Of a DNA stretch of 64,000 bases, positions 32,531 to 40,249 are shown piece after piece. Source of the DNA: E44-bin88 sp050123275 (lineage in GTDB: Bacteria; Chloroflexota; Dehalococcoidia; Dehalococcoidales; BS750m-G39); contig JASFHK010000002.1 in the NCBI GenBank assembly GCA_050123275.1, positions 62,001-126,000 on the forward strand. Reading direction: 5' to 3'. The translations under genes and the position numbers were made by a program. The notes below the pieces were generated by a model, which was not told the DNA's origin, did no database searches, and was given only the letters and a program-made list of their open reading frames with translations. Positions within the stretch are counted from its first letter, which is position 1. Each line of letters starts with the position of its first letter.

Positions 32531-32625
32531 TTAGTTCAGGGATGATTATACCCCTCTAGAAGCGACCATTTCGGCTGCGAGCGCTTTAGAGCCCGCGGCG
32601 AAAACCTTTCAGGAGGCAGAGATAA

Positions 32626-33459
32626 GTGGAAAAGGATAATTTTGCCCAGTTCAGCGGCTCGGAGGACTACGTAACCTCGGAACCGCTACGCAACGCCGTT
32701 AACGTCTCCATCGCTTTAGGAAGACCGCTGTTAATCAGAGGGGAGGCGGGGACGGGCAAAACGCTGCTGGCCCACAGCATCGCCAAGGGGCTGGGCAAGA
32801 AGCTGATTACCTGGAACGTGAAATCGACGACCAAGGCCCAAGAGGGGCTTTACGTTTACGATACCGTACAGCGCTTAAACGACAGCCGCTTCGGCGACAA
32901 GGACGTCTCCGACATCAAGCACTACATCAAGCTGGGCAAGCTGGGGCAGGCTTTTATCGCCCCGGAGCAGGTAGTCTTGCTCATCGACGAGGTGGACAAG
33001 GCCGACATCGAGTTCCCCAACGACCTGCTCAACGAGCTCGACGAGATGAGCTTTTACATCCCCGAGACCAACCAGACCATCAGCGCCATCCACCGGCCCA
33101 TCACCGTCATCACCTCCAACGCCGAAAAAGAGCTGCCCGACGCCTTCCTGCGGCGCTGTATCTTCCACTACATCGAGTTCCCCTCGCCGGAGCTGATGGA
33201 GGAAATCGTCAAGGTCCACTTCCCCGACATCAAGGACAGCCTGCTCAGCCAGGCGCTGAAGTCTTTCTACGCCCTGAGGGAGGTGGAAAACTTCCGCAAG
33301 AAGCCCTCCACCAGCGAGCTTATCGACTGGATTCGGGCGCTCATCGCCGGCGGCATCTCCCACGAGACCATCAGCAAGCAGATACCCTTCGTGGGCACCC
33401 TGCTCAAGAAAGAAAACGACTACGACTACTTCGCCAACAACTTCGTGCGGCGGCGCTAG
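32626..33459 (+). CDS. MoxR-family AAA+ ATPase
   Basis: 277 residues, starting with GTG after an AGGAGG site. Walker A is GEAGTGKTLLAHS, Walker B is VVLLIDEVDKAD, sensor 1 is ITSNAEKELPDAF and the arginine finger region is FLRRC. MoxR ATPases act as chaperones that insert cofactors or assemble complexes together with a VWA protein. Here the VWA gene starts directly after the stop codon, with no gap, so the two form one functional unit. Confidence 0.94.
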   Translation: MEKDNFAQFSGSEDYVTSEPLRNAVNVSIALGRPLLIRGEAGTGKTLLAHSIAKGLGKKLITWNVKSTTKAQEGLYVYDTVQRLNDSRFGDKDVSDIKHYIKLGKLGQAFIAPEQVVLLIDEVDKADIEFPNDLLNELDEMSFYIPETNQTISAIHRPITVITSNAEKELPDAFLRRCIFHYIEFPSPELMEEIVKVHFPDIKDSLLSQALKSFYALREVENFRKKPSTSELIDWIRALIAGGISHETISKQIPFVGTLLKKENDYDYFANNFVRRR

Positions 33460-34629
33460 ATGTTCACCGATTTCTTTTACACCCTGAGGCAGAACAAGGT
33501 GCCCGTCTCTCTGGTGGAGTGGATGACGCTGATGGAGGCGCTGGCCAAGGGGCAAATCAAGGACCTCGACGACTTTTACTTCCTGGCGCGCGCCATCCTG
33601 GTCAAGAGCGAGAGCTACTACGACCAGTACGACGTCGCCTTCCAGCAGTATTTCCAGGGGGTTGAGGCCCCCGAGGAGATCACCGAACAGGTCCTCGACT
33701 GGCTTAAAGACCCCCTGAACCGCTTCTTCATGAGCGAGGAGGAGCGCGCCAAGTTCGAGAGCATGGACTTCGACGAGCTCATCAAGGAGCTGGAGAAACG
33801 GCTCAAAGAACAGACCGAGCAGCACGACGGCGGCGGCCACTGGATAGGGCGCGGCGGCACCTCCCCCTTCGGACACTCCGGCTATCACCCCGCCGGCATC
33901 CGCATCGGTGGACAATCGGGAGGGCGGCACGCCGTGCAGATTGCCGGTGAGCGAAGATTTAAGAACTACCGCAACGATTTAACGCTGGACGTGCGCCAGA
34001 TTGGCATGGCGCTTAAAAAGCTAAGGCAACTGCGCCGCACCGGGCTCGAGGACGAGCTCGACCTGGAGGGCACCATCAAGGCCACCGCCAAGAACGCCGG
34101 CGACCTGGACTTTATCTGGCAGCGCAGCCGCAAGAACACGGTGAAACTGCTGCTGCTCATGGACGTGGGCGGCTCCATGGACCCCTTCGCCCGCCTTTGC
34201 AGCCGCCTCTTCTCGGCGGCGCATTCCAGCACCCACTTCCGCGATTTCCAGTACTACTATTTCCACAACTGTATCTACGATTATCTCTACCGGGATGTGG
34301 AGCGGGTGGACGCGGTAAGCACGCTGCACCTGCTGCACACCCTCGACCCCGACTATAAGCTGTTGCTGGTCGGCGACGCCAGGATGGGGCCCTGGGAGCT
34401 GACCGAGCGCTACGGCGCCATAAACTATTACGAACGTAACGAAATACCGGGCATACTCTGGCTGAAGAGAATCCGCGACCACTTCGACCACAGCGTCTGG
34501 CTCAACCCCGACGACCCGCGCTTCTGGATTCACACCACGGTGCAGATGATAGGCAAGCTCTTCCCCATGTACCCGCTGACCCTCTCGGGACTGGAGCAGG
34601 CGGTGGGCAAACTAGTGGTGAAGCGATAG
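33460..34629 (+). CDS. VWA-domain protein, CoxE-like
   Basis: 389 residues. The N-terminal half is helical and charged with a glycine/histidine-rich linker (HDGGGHWIGRGGTSPFGHSG). The C-terminal VWA domain has the metal site LLLLMDVGGSMDPF (D235-x-G-G-S rather than the classic DxSxS) and ends NPDDPRFWIHTTVQMIGKLFPMYPLT. CoxE-type proteins work with a MoxR ATPase in metal-cofactor assembly. No CO dehydrogenase gene is in the window, so the client is unknown. It abuts the MoxR gene. Confidence 0.9.
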   Translation: MFTDFFYTLRQNKVPVSLVEWMTLMEALAKGQIKDLDDFYFLARAILVKSESYYDQYDVAFQQYFQGVEAPEEITEQVLDWLKDPLNRFFMSEEERAKFESMDFDELIKELEKRLKEQTEQHDGGGHWIGRGGTSPFGHSGYHPAGIRIGGQSGGRHAVQIAGERRFKNYRNDLTLDVRQIGMALKKLRQLRRTGLEDELDLEGTIKATAKNAGDLDFIWQRSRKNTVKLLLLMDVGGSMDPFARLCSRLFSAAHSSTHFRDFQYYYFHNCIYDYLYRDVERVDAVSTLHLLHTLDPDYKLLLVGDARMGPWELTERYGAINYYERNEIPGILWLKRIRDHFDHSVWLNPDDPRFWIHTTVQMIGKLFPMYPLTLSGLEQAVGKLVVKR

Positions 34630-34655
34630 TAAACTTACCCCCGATTTGCCAAATG

Positions 34656-34664
34656 TGGTATAAT
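34656..34664 (+). promoter_or_regulatory. Extended -10 upstream of the acyltransferase gene
   Basis: TGG-TATAAT, a perfect -10 with extension. A short ORF starts 12 bases later and the acyltransferase frame about 60 bases later. Confidence 0.5.
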
Positions 34665-34676
34665 GTTCCCGGTTTT

Positions 34677-34724
34677 ATGCCGTTTTTTACCGAATTTCGC
34701 CCCGCTCTGAGGACTGGAGGTTAA
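34677..34724 (+). CDS. Possible 15-residue leader peptide
   Basis: ATG 12 bases after the -10 encodes MPFFTEFRPALRTGG and stops at TAA. The final A of this stop is the first base of an ATT that could start the acyltransferase. A GGAGG site lies inside the last codons. The layout resembles translational coupling by stop/start overlap. There is no independent evidence that it is translated. Confidence 0.3.
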   Translation: MPFFTEFRPALRTGG

Positions 34725-35893
34725 TTATATCCCCTGAACCCCTGAACATTGAGGAGATATCCCTGGGCTCACCCCGGATAAAGCTTTTCGCCGAGCTGCC
34801 CTGGCGCATCCACCGCAAGGACCCCTGCTGGACGCCTCCCCTGAGGGGCGACCTGCTGGGCAACCGCCTGCTGGGGCTGGTCGGCCTGTTGACCGCCAAG
34901 CACCCCTATCACAAACACGCCGAGGTCACCCATTTTCTGGCCTGGCGCGACGGGGAGGCGGTGGGGCGCGTCTCGGCGGCCATCAACCACCGCTTCAACG
35001 AGTATCATAAGACCAGAATCGGCTTCTTCGGATTCTGGGACGTCATCGAGGACTACGAGGTGGCCAGGGCGCTCCTGGACAAAGCCGCCGCCTGGGTCAA
35101 GAACAAGGGAATGACGGTGATGCGGGGGCCGGGTGAGTACTCCAACGCCACCCACGAAAGGCAGGGCATTCTCATCGACGGCTTCGAGCACCCGCCCACC
35201 GTGGAGCTGACCCACAATCCCCCCTACTACGCCGATTTCCTGGAAAGATACGGCTTCAGCAAAGCCAAAGACTACTACGCCTACATCGTGGGGGTGCAAA
35301 CGCCGCCCCCGCCCCGATTAGCGCGGCTGGCCGAGCAGGTCAGAAAGCGCCGCAACATCGAGATAAGGCCGATGGTGCTTAAAAAGCTGAAAGAAGAGGT
35401 GCACCTCATCGTCAAGATTTACAACGACAGCTGGGCGCACAACTGGGGATTTCTGCCCATCACCGACGAGGAGGCCATGATGCTGGCCGACTCGCTGCGC
35501 CTAATCGTCGACCCGGGGCTGGTCCAGTTCGCCTTCGTCAAGGGCGAGCCCGCCGCCGTCCTAGGCGCCTTCCCCGACCCCAACTACGCCTTCCGCCCGC
35601 GCTGGCGCTTTTACGGCGACTCGGACTGGCTGCGCCTCACCCGCCTGCTGCGCCGCAGCCACAACGACCGCCGCACCCGGCTCATGTTCTTCGGCGTCCG
35701 CCCCGGCTTCAGGAATTTGGGCATCGACGCCCTGCTCTACGAAAGGGTGAAGCACTACGCCATCAGCAAGGGCTACGCCACCTGCGAGGCGTCGCTGCTT
35801 CTGGAAGACAACCACCTCATCCTGCGCCCCTCCGAGTTCATGGGGGCCAGGCGCTACAAGACCTGGCGGATTTACGATTTGAAACTAGAGTGA
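34724..35893 (+). CDS. GNAT-type acyltransferase without an ordinary start codon
   Basis: The conserved part of the frame clearly begins before the first TTG (34889): LNIEEISLGSPRIKLFAELP, then WRIHRKDPCWTPPLRGDLLG, matches the usual opening of this family (a helix, then DPxWxPPL). No ATG, GTG or TTG exists in that stretch. Candidates are ATT at 34724 or ATA at 34727 just after GGAGG, or CTG at 34763 six bases after GAGGAG. The rest has two GNAT-like halves, with LAWRDGEAVGRVSAAINHRFNE and FFGVRPGFRNLGIDALLYE. The substrate is unknown. The 3' end overlaps the next gene. Confidence 0.75.
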   Translation: MISPEPLNIEEISLGSPRIKLFAELPWRIHRKDPCWTPPLRGDLLGNRLLGLVGLLTAKHPYHKHAEVTHFLAWRDGEAVGRVSAAINHRFNEYHKTRIGFFGFWDVIEDYEVARALLDKAAAWVKNKGMTVMRGPGEYSNATHERQGILIDGFEHPPTVELTHNPPYYADFLERYGFSKAKDYYAYIVGVQTPPPPRLARLAEQVRKRRNIEIRPMVLKKLKEEVHLIVKIYNDSWAHNWGFLPITDEEAMMLADSLRLIVDPGLVQFAFVKGEPAAVLGAFPDPNYAFRPRWRFYGDSDWLRLTRLLRRSHNDRRTRLMFFGVRPGFRNLGIDALLYERVKHYAISKGYATCEASLLLEDNHLILRPSEFMGARRYKTWRIYDLKLE

Positions 35894-36652
35894 GCGTTCC
35901 TCATACTCTAACAGACTCTTAGCCACGAATTTCACCAGTGGCAGTACAGTCTTCACTTCCTTCTCATCCTCAGGGTCAAAGGGTACTTTTTTGTCTTGAT
36001 ATACCTTAGAATGGGCTAATTCACATCGGTTCGCTGTGTACAGAATCCTTATTACTTCAGGGATTGTTCCCTTTATTGCATTGAAAGTAGACTCTAACTT
36101 AGCCCTCTCATTTAGAGATTTCAGCTGTCCCTTGAAGCACTTCTTAAGAGCATGTTCCAACTCTGCTTTCTCTGGCTCGTCTGGCCGTTTTCTGTAGATC
36201 TTACTGGATATGTTCTCAATTACAGAGTAGAAATTACGAAACTGGTCAAAGGTATCAGTGCTTAGACAGCCTTTCCTGTAATAAGCAGATGAGTCAGATT
36301 TATTGCCCTTTACAGTGCCCAGGTTTTTAGGCCTGTTATCAACTAAGATACAGTCAAGACCTACTGTTTCAAAACCGGTAATTCCGACTGTTTTGCCTCC
36401 CGAATCAGTTTCTTCAATTTTCAATCTCCCCGAATCAACCCTGAGGCTAGTATCGTATTTCCGACACAAGTAATCCAAACAGCTATTAGCGGCACCGAGT
36501 GCTCTAGCGCGAGCTTCTTGCTGATTTGCAGCCTGTATATTTTCGACAGTAATGCTTTCAGACTTCTCGCTTACTACCACCTTAACATCATTAATCTCGA
36601 AATCAAGCGAGTGAGAAGCTGGACTTGTTAAACTCAAATAAGCTTTCCACAT
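35885..36652 (-). CDS. AT-rich protein with HEPN-like C-terminus
   Basis: 255 residues, no family recognised with certainty. The C-terminal third is helical and contains RILYTANRCELAHSKVY; RCELAH fits the R-x4-H motif of HEPN nucleases, preceded by helices FRNFYSVIENISSKIYR and AELEHALKKCF. The N-terminal part is a beta-rich region with no known motif. Composition is much more AT-rich than all neighbours and codon use differs, which suggests horizontal transfer. HEPN proteins often act in defence or RNA cleavage; that role is inferred. It overlaps the convergent acyltransferase by 9 bases. Confidence 0.65.
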   Translation of the reverse strand: MWKAYLSLTSPASHSLDFEINDVKVVVSEKSESITVENIQAANQQEARARALGAANSCLDYLCRKYDTSLRVDSGRLKIEETDSGGKTVGITGFETVGLDCILVDNRPKNLGTVKGNKSDSSAYYRKGCLSTDTFDQFRNFYSVIENISSKIYRKRPDEPEKAELEHALKKCFKGQLKSLNERAKLESTFNAIKGTIPEVIRILYTANRCELAHSKVYQDKKVPFDPEDEKEVKTVLPLVKFVAKSLLEYEERSL

Positions 36653-36684
36653 TTCTAATCAAACCCCTACCACCTAGTCAGATA

Positions 36685-37116
36685 TCAGGGCGTTTCTAAA
36701 ATCGCCGACTCTTTTCCCTCACGGGGCTTGGTGCTGCCCGCGGCGAAGAGGCGCACCGAATGATAGACGTACCACGCCCGAAACGAACACATGCCGTCCT
36801 CAAGACATAGCTCCCGCAGGATTTCGTCGGCGCGCTTGCGGTCTTGCTCGCGGTCGAGAACGCCCTCCCTCATGAGCTGGTAGAGAGCGTCGTGCACCAG
36901 CGAGCCGCGCATGAAGTCCCGGGTATCGATGGTCGGCCCGCTGGGCCCGTCCCAGGCGTAATACTTTTTGATGGATAAGAGCCCTTCGGGAGACAAGGTC
37001 AGGAATCCCGCCAGTTCGTCCCTGCCTTTCCCGACCGGCTTCAGGTCGGTCTGGATGGTGTAGTCCTTCACCAACTGGTACTTGTACCTGTGGAGTTCCC
37101 GGTAGCTGGCTTTCAT
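36685..37116 (-). CDS. DUF1353 protein
   Basis: 143 residues with the DUF1353 signature YAWDGPSGPTIDTRDFMRGS followed by LVHDALYQLMREG. The family is common in phages and in scattered bacterial genomes, and its function is not known; the conserved Asp/His pattern suggests a small hydrolase. A GGAGG site lies 5 bases before the ATG. It stands next to the AT-rich gene, but its own composition is normal for this genome. Confidence 0.87.
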   Translation of the reverse strand: MKASYRELHRYKYQLVKDYTIQTDLKPVGKGRDELAGFLTLSPEGLLSIKKYYAWDGPSGPTIDTRDFMRGSLVHDALYQLMREGVLDREQDRKRADEILRELCLEDGMCSFRAWYVYHSVRLFAAGSTKPREGKESAILETP

Positions 37117-37138
37117 CTTGGCCTCCTTTGGCCGCCGG

Positions 37139-37819
37139 TTAATCGAACCCCCACCACCTCGCCACCTTATCCAATGATTCCCTCTCCGAGCGGAAACCGT
37201 TGATGGGGTCTTCGCCGTCTGGGTAGCCGACGGCGATGCCGATTACGAAGAGCTTCGATGCGGGCACGTCCAGCGCTTTACGCAGCACTTCGGGGTATTG
37301 CACCGCCTGCCCCTGCACCACCGTACCCAGGCCGCGGGCGGTGGTCAGAAGCATGATGTTCTCGGCGACCAGCCCGCAATCGAAGAGCAGCCAGGCGTTG
37401 ATTTCTTCCTGGAAATAGAAGGCGCGGTCGATGAGGACATAGATGACGGCGGGGGCGCCGTAGTTCTTCAACCCCTGCCGGCGCCACCAGCCCCTCCCCT
37501 CACGGTCCTCCCGCTCTATCCCCTTGATTTTCTGCTCGGTGCCCATCAGCCTGCCGATACGGCCGGCGTAGGGCTCGGGGAAGCCCTTGGGCCCGGCGAT
37601 GTCCAGCTCGGATTCCTTATCGACACTGGCCGCGAACTCCCGCTTTATCTCTTCCAGCTTATTCCCGGCGGCGATGACGAACTCCCAAGGCTGGGTGTTG
37701 GCCCAGGAGGGCGCCCGCAGCGCCAGTTGCATAATCTCCTTCAATAGCTTTTCGGGGACGGGGTCGGGCTTAAAGGCGCGGGTGCTCCTACGCTTGTCAA
37801 TGGCGGTGTTGATATCCAT
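37139..37819 (-). CDS. Nitroreductase-family FMN oxidoreductase
   Basis: 226 residues from the ATG with GAGGAGG nine bases upstream: MDINTAIDKRRSTRAFKPDPVP. Family features are RAPSWANTQPWEFVI, GLKNYGAPAVIYV, WLLFDCGLVAENIMLL and GLGTVVQGQ, ending VIGIAVGYPDGEDP. Such enzymes use FMN and NAD(P)H to reduce nitro groups, quinones or flavins. The frame is open another 57 codons upstream, but that part has no family similarity. Confidence 0.94.
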   Translation of the reverse strand: MDINTAIDKRRSTRAFKPDPVPEKLLKEIMQLALRAPSWANTQPWEFVIAAGNKLEEIKREFAASVDKESELDIAGPKGFPEPYAGRIGRLMGTEQKIKGIEREDREGRGWWRRQGLKNYGAPAVIYVLIDRAFYFQEEINAWLLFDCGLVAENIMLLTTARGLGTVVQGQAVQYPEVLRKALDVPASKLFVIGIAVGYPDGEDPINGFRSERESLDKVARWWGFD

Positions 37820-37842
37820 AACTGGCCTCCTCTCGACGTCGG

Positions 37843-38163
37843 TTAAATACCGAAAATCAGGTAAACGGCTATATTCCAGAACAGGATGGCGGTATAAAGG
37901 GCTACCAGGCTTACGCTGACGATGAATACCAGCCGGGGGGCCCTCCGGGCCAAGTTCCAGAGTACTAACACGCAAACGATGGCCCCGCACATTTTGACAA
38001 TCAGGAAATTGCCCTCGGAAACTATGGTCCTCAGCAGAGGGTTGCCTTCCCGGCCCAGGCCGCTTTTTATCAGGAACTGGCTGATGATGCCATCGGCGAC
38101 GACGAGCGACAACAGCGTGCCCAGCAGGTATTCTATTTTACGCATCCGGAGATGGTCGTCCAC
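37843..38163 (-). CDS. DUF5658 membrane protein
   Basis: 106 residues with three or four transmembrane helices. The segment ADGIISQFLIKSGLGREGNPLLR, then GNFLIVKMCGAIVCVLVL, fits DUF5658 (conserved D-x-x-x-T/S plus E-x-NP). The start is a GTG after a GGGGGCGG site; an internal ATG six codons later is possible. Function unknown. It lies between the flavoprotein and nitroreductase genes on the same strand, probably co-transcribed. Confidence 0.8.
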   Translation of the reverse strand: MDDHLRMRKIEYLLGTLLSLVVADGIISQFLIKSGLGREGNPLLRTIVSEGNFLIVKMCGAIVCVLVLWNLARRAPRLVFIVSVSLVALYTAILFWNIAVYLIFGI

Positions 38164-38197
38164 CGCTAACCGCCCCCTTCAATCAAAGCGCCGGCGT

Positions 38198-38770
38198 TTA
38201 CGCTTCCGCCAGCTTCCGGCCGGCGGCAAAAGCCTGTGTCAAGGCGTCGGGGTGGTTCTTGACGGCGCCCTTTTCGTCAATGGCGGGGAAGAGCAGCTCG
38301 CCGGCGTAGTCGATGTTGAGGACCTTGAAGAGCGCCTTTATCGTGGCCAGCGAGGGCTCGAAGAGGTGGGCCAGCTTCATGCCGCCCACGGCCACGAAAA
38401 GTCCTTTACGCGGCCGGTCGTCGCCCAGCGGCGGCTTTTCCAGGATGTACTTGCGCGCCCAGAGCGACTGGCAACGGTCGATAGCCGCCTTCATCTGGGC
38501 GGTCGGCGCCAGGAAGTGTATCGGCGTGGCCATCACGATAGCGTCGGCCTTTTCCATCTCTTTATAGACCGTTTGCATGTCGTCTTTATAGCGGCAGACG
38601 CCCGCCTCGAAACAGGCGTCACAGTGCTGGCAGGGCTTGATGTCGAGATCGTTGAGAACGAGGATTTTAGTCTCGGCGCCCTTGCTTTGGGCGCCCTTCA
38701 TGATTTCGGCCAGAAGCAGGTCGGTGTTGCCGCCGCGGCGGGGGCTGCCGTTAATGCCCAGTACTTTCAT
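38198..38770 (-). CDS. Flavodoxin-like NAD(P)H-dependent FMN oxidoreductase
   Basis: 190 residues. The N-terminal phosphate loop VLGINGSPRRGGNTDLLL binds FMN. A cysteine cluster CQHCDACFEAGVC follows, of the kind seen in iron-sulfur flavoproteins, then DDMQTVYKEMEKADAIVMATPIHF. The Cys pattern (C-x2-C-x2-C-x5-C) is compatible with a [4Fe-4S] cluster. The probable role is electron transfer or reduction of quinones or metals. It begins directly after the ybeY stop, so they are one unit. Confidence 0.9.
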   Translation of the reverse strand: MKVLGINGSPRRGGNTDLLLAEIMKGAQSKGAETKILVLNDLDIKPCQHCDACFEAGVCRYKDDMQTVYKEMEKADAIVMATPIHFLAPTAQMKAAIDRCQSLWARKYILEKPPLGDDRPRKGLFVAVGGMKLAHLFEPSLATIKALFKVLNIDYAGELLFPAIDEKGAVKNHPDALTQAFAAGRKLAEA

Positions 38771-39238
38771 CTAACCGCCTCCTTCGATAAGGCTCAAAAG
38801 CTCTTTCTCCCGGACCTGCATGCCGGCCTCTTCGGCATCGGTCTCGTGGTCGTAGCCGAGCAGGTGGAGCAGCCCGTGGATAAGCAGTATGGAAAGCTCC
38901 TTATTTACGGTATGGCCGTGCTCTGCGGCCTGCAACTGCGCCTGGGGATAAGAGATGATGACCTCGCCCAAATGCAGCACGCCGTCGGGGGGAGGGACAA
39001 AGGCGGGGGCGCCGGCGGCCTGCTCGCCGCTGGCGAAGGCGAGGACGTCGGTGGGCTCGTCTAAGCTCCGGTAATCGCGGTTGAGCTGGCGGATTTTCTC
39101 CTGACCGGTAATGACCAGGCTTAGTTCGGCCTCATCGGCCACCTTTTCCGCCGCCAGCACCCGCCGGGCCATAGACTCCAGCCAAGACGGCTCGACCTCG
39201 GCGGCCACGCCTTCGTCGAAAAGAACGTTTATCTCCAC
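38771..39238 (-). CDS. ybeY: Endoribonuclease YbeY
   Basis: Metal-dependent RNase for 16S rRNA 3'-end maturation and ribosome quality control. It is 155 residues. The catalytic signature is HGLLHLLGYDHETDAE (H-x3-H-x5-H), with LNRDYRSLDEPTDVLAF before it. The start is GTG, with TAAGAT 6 bases upstream and no Shine-Dalgarno, so it is probably leaderless. It heads the run ybeY-flavoprotein-DUF5658-nitroreductase. Confidence 0.95.
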   Translation of the reverse strand: MEINVLFDEGVAAEVEPSWLESMARRVLAAEKVADEAELSLVITGQEKIRQLNRDYRSLDEPTDVLAFASGEQAAGAPAFVPPPDGVLHLGEVIISYPQAQLQAAEHGHTVNKELSILLIHGLLHLLGYDHETDAEEAGMQVREKELLSLIEGGG

Positions 39239-39244
39239 GGGCTC

Positions 39245-39273
39245 ATCTTAGCATAAGCCCGCCGCAGGCTCAA
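39245..39273 (-). promoter_or_regulatory. Promoter of ybeY (leaderless)
   Basis: TTGAGC, 17 bases, TAAGAT preceded by TGC (extended -10), then 6 bases to the GTG. It is back-to-back with the patatin promoter within 64 bases. Confidence 0.55.
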
Positions 39274-39285
39274 TAAGCCGTTTTA

Positions 39286-39294
39286 TGGTAGAAT
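39286..39294 (+). promoter_or_regulatory. Extended -10 of the patatin gene
   Basis: TGG-TAGAAT, 8 bases before the ATG. No -35 is obvious. It is identical in form to the gltX promoter. Confidence 0.5.
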
Positions 39295-39302
39295 AAAACC
39301 CT

Positions 39303-40142
39303 ATGAAAAAGAAGGTGGGCCTGGCGCTGGGGGGCGGCGCCGCCAAAGGTATGGCCCATATCGGCGTGGTCGAGGTATTGCAGGAAGAGGGCATACCCAT
39401 CGACCTCATCGCCGGCACCAGCATGGGCGGGCTGGTAGGCGCCCTCTGCGCTCTGGGGCGGGACTGCCGGCTGATAAAGGACGAAGCCCTCAAGATAAAC
39501 GTGATGAAGATACTCTCCTGGGCCGACCTGGCGGTGCCCAAGTCGGGGCTTTTCGGGGGCAAGGCGGTCATCCACCTGCTGGAGAAGATGATGGGCGACG
39601 ACCTCAAGTTCGACGAGCTGCCCGTGCCGCTGGCGCTGGTGGCCACCGATATCAACAGCGGCGAGGAGGTGGTCATCAAGGAAGGCTCGGTTCTGGACGG
39701 GGTCAGGGCCACCATCTCCGTGCCCGGCATCTTCACGGTGACCAAGTGGCGGGACCGCTATCTGGTGGACGGGGGGCTGGTCAACCCGGTGCCGGTGAGC
39801 GTGGCCAGAGATATGGGCGCCGACTTCGTCATCGCCGTCAACGTCATGCCCGACGTGGCCGAACACGCCCGCCAGCTAAAGAACGAGAAGACAACCTTAA
39901 AAGAGCCCAACATCTTTCACGTCCTGCTGCAATCGCTCTATATCAGCTCCTACGTCATCGCCCGCGACTCCGCCCAAGGCGCCGATATCGCCATCAACCC
40001 CGACACCAGCGCCATCAGCGCCGGCGAGTTTCACCGCGCCCGGGAGTTCATCGAGCTGGGGGAGACTGCCGCCCGTCAGGCCTTACCCGAAATCAAGCGG
40101 AAATTGAGCCAGGACGGGGGGTATGATATAGTTAAGCCGTAA
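39303..40142 (+). CDS. Patatin-like phospholipase
   Basis: 279 residues. The oxyanion motif GLALGGGAAKGMAHIGV, the nucleophile elbow GTSMGG and the catalytic dyad partner DGGLVNPVPV are all present, so it should be an active lipid acyl hydrolase of the RssA/YlbK group. The start has no Shine-Dalgarno and lies 8 bases after an extended -10. The tRNA-Ser gene begins 12 bases after the stop. Confidence 0.93.
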   Translation: MKKKVGLALGGGAAKGMAHIGVVEVLQEEGIPIDLIAGTSMGGLVGALCALGRDCRLIKDEALKINVMKILSWADLAVPKSGLFGGKAVIHLLEKMMGDDLKFDELPVPLALVATDINSGEEVVIKEGSVLDGVRATISVPGIFTVTKWRDRYLVDGGLVNPVPVSVARDMGADFVIAVNVMPDVAEHARQLKNEKTTLKEPNIFHVLLQSLYISSYVIARDSAQGADIAINPDTSAISAGEFHRAREFIELGETAARQALPEIKRKLSQDGGYDIVKP

Positions 40143-40154
40143 CCTTTTTAGCGC

Positions 40155-40246
40155 GGAGGGGTCGCATAGTGGTCTAGTGCGGGCGCCTGCTAAGTGCTTA
40201 CCCTGGGAAACTGGGGTCGAGGGTTCGAATCCCTCCCCCTCCGCCA
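40155..40246 (+). tRNA. tRNA-Ser (anticodon GCT)
   Basis: Class II tRNA. Acceptor GGAGGGG pairs with CCCCTCC, the D stem is GCA/TGC, the anticodon loop is C-T-GCT-A-A (reads AGC/AGT), and there is a long variable arm. The T arm is GAGGG-TTCGAAT-CCCTC. Discriminator G and an encoded CCA end the gene. It is 12 bases after the patatin stop and 3 bases before the next ATG, with no separate promoter visible. Confidence 0.97.
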
Positions 40247-40249
40247 CCG

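Noticed and set aside
36653..37138. Remnant prophage around DUF1353
   Set aside because: DUF1353 is common in phages, but no integrase, att-like repeat or structural gene is nearby and the surrounding genes are ordinary.
40155..40246. tRNA-Ser as an integration site for a mobile element
   Set aside because: No integrase and no repeated copy of the tRNA 3' end was seen downstream; the following genes look native.
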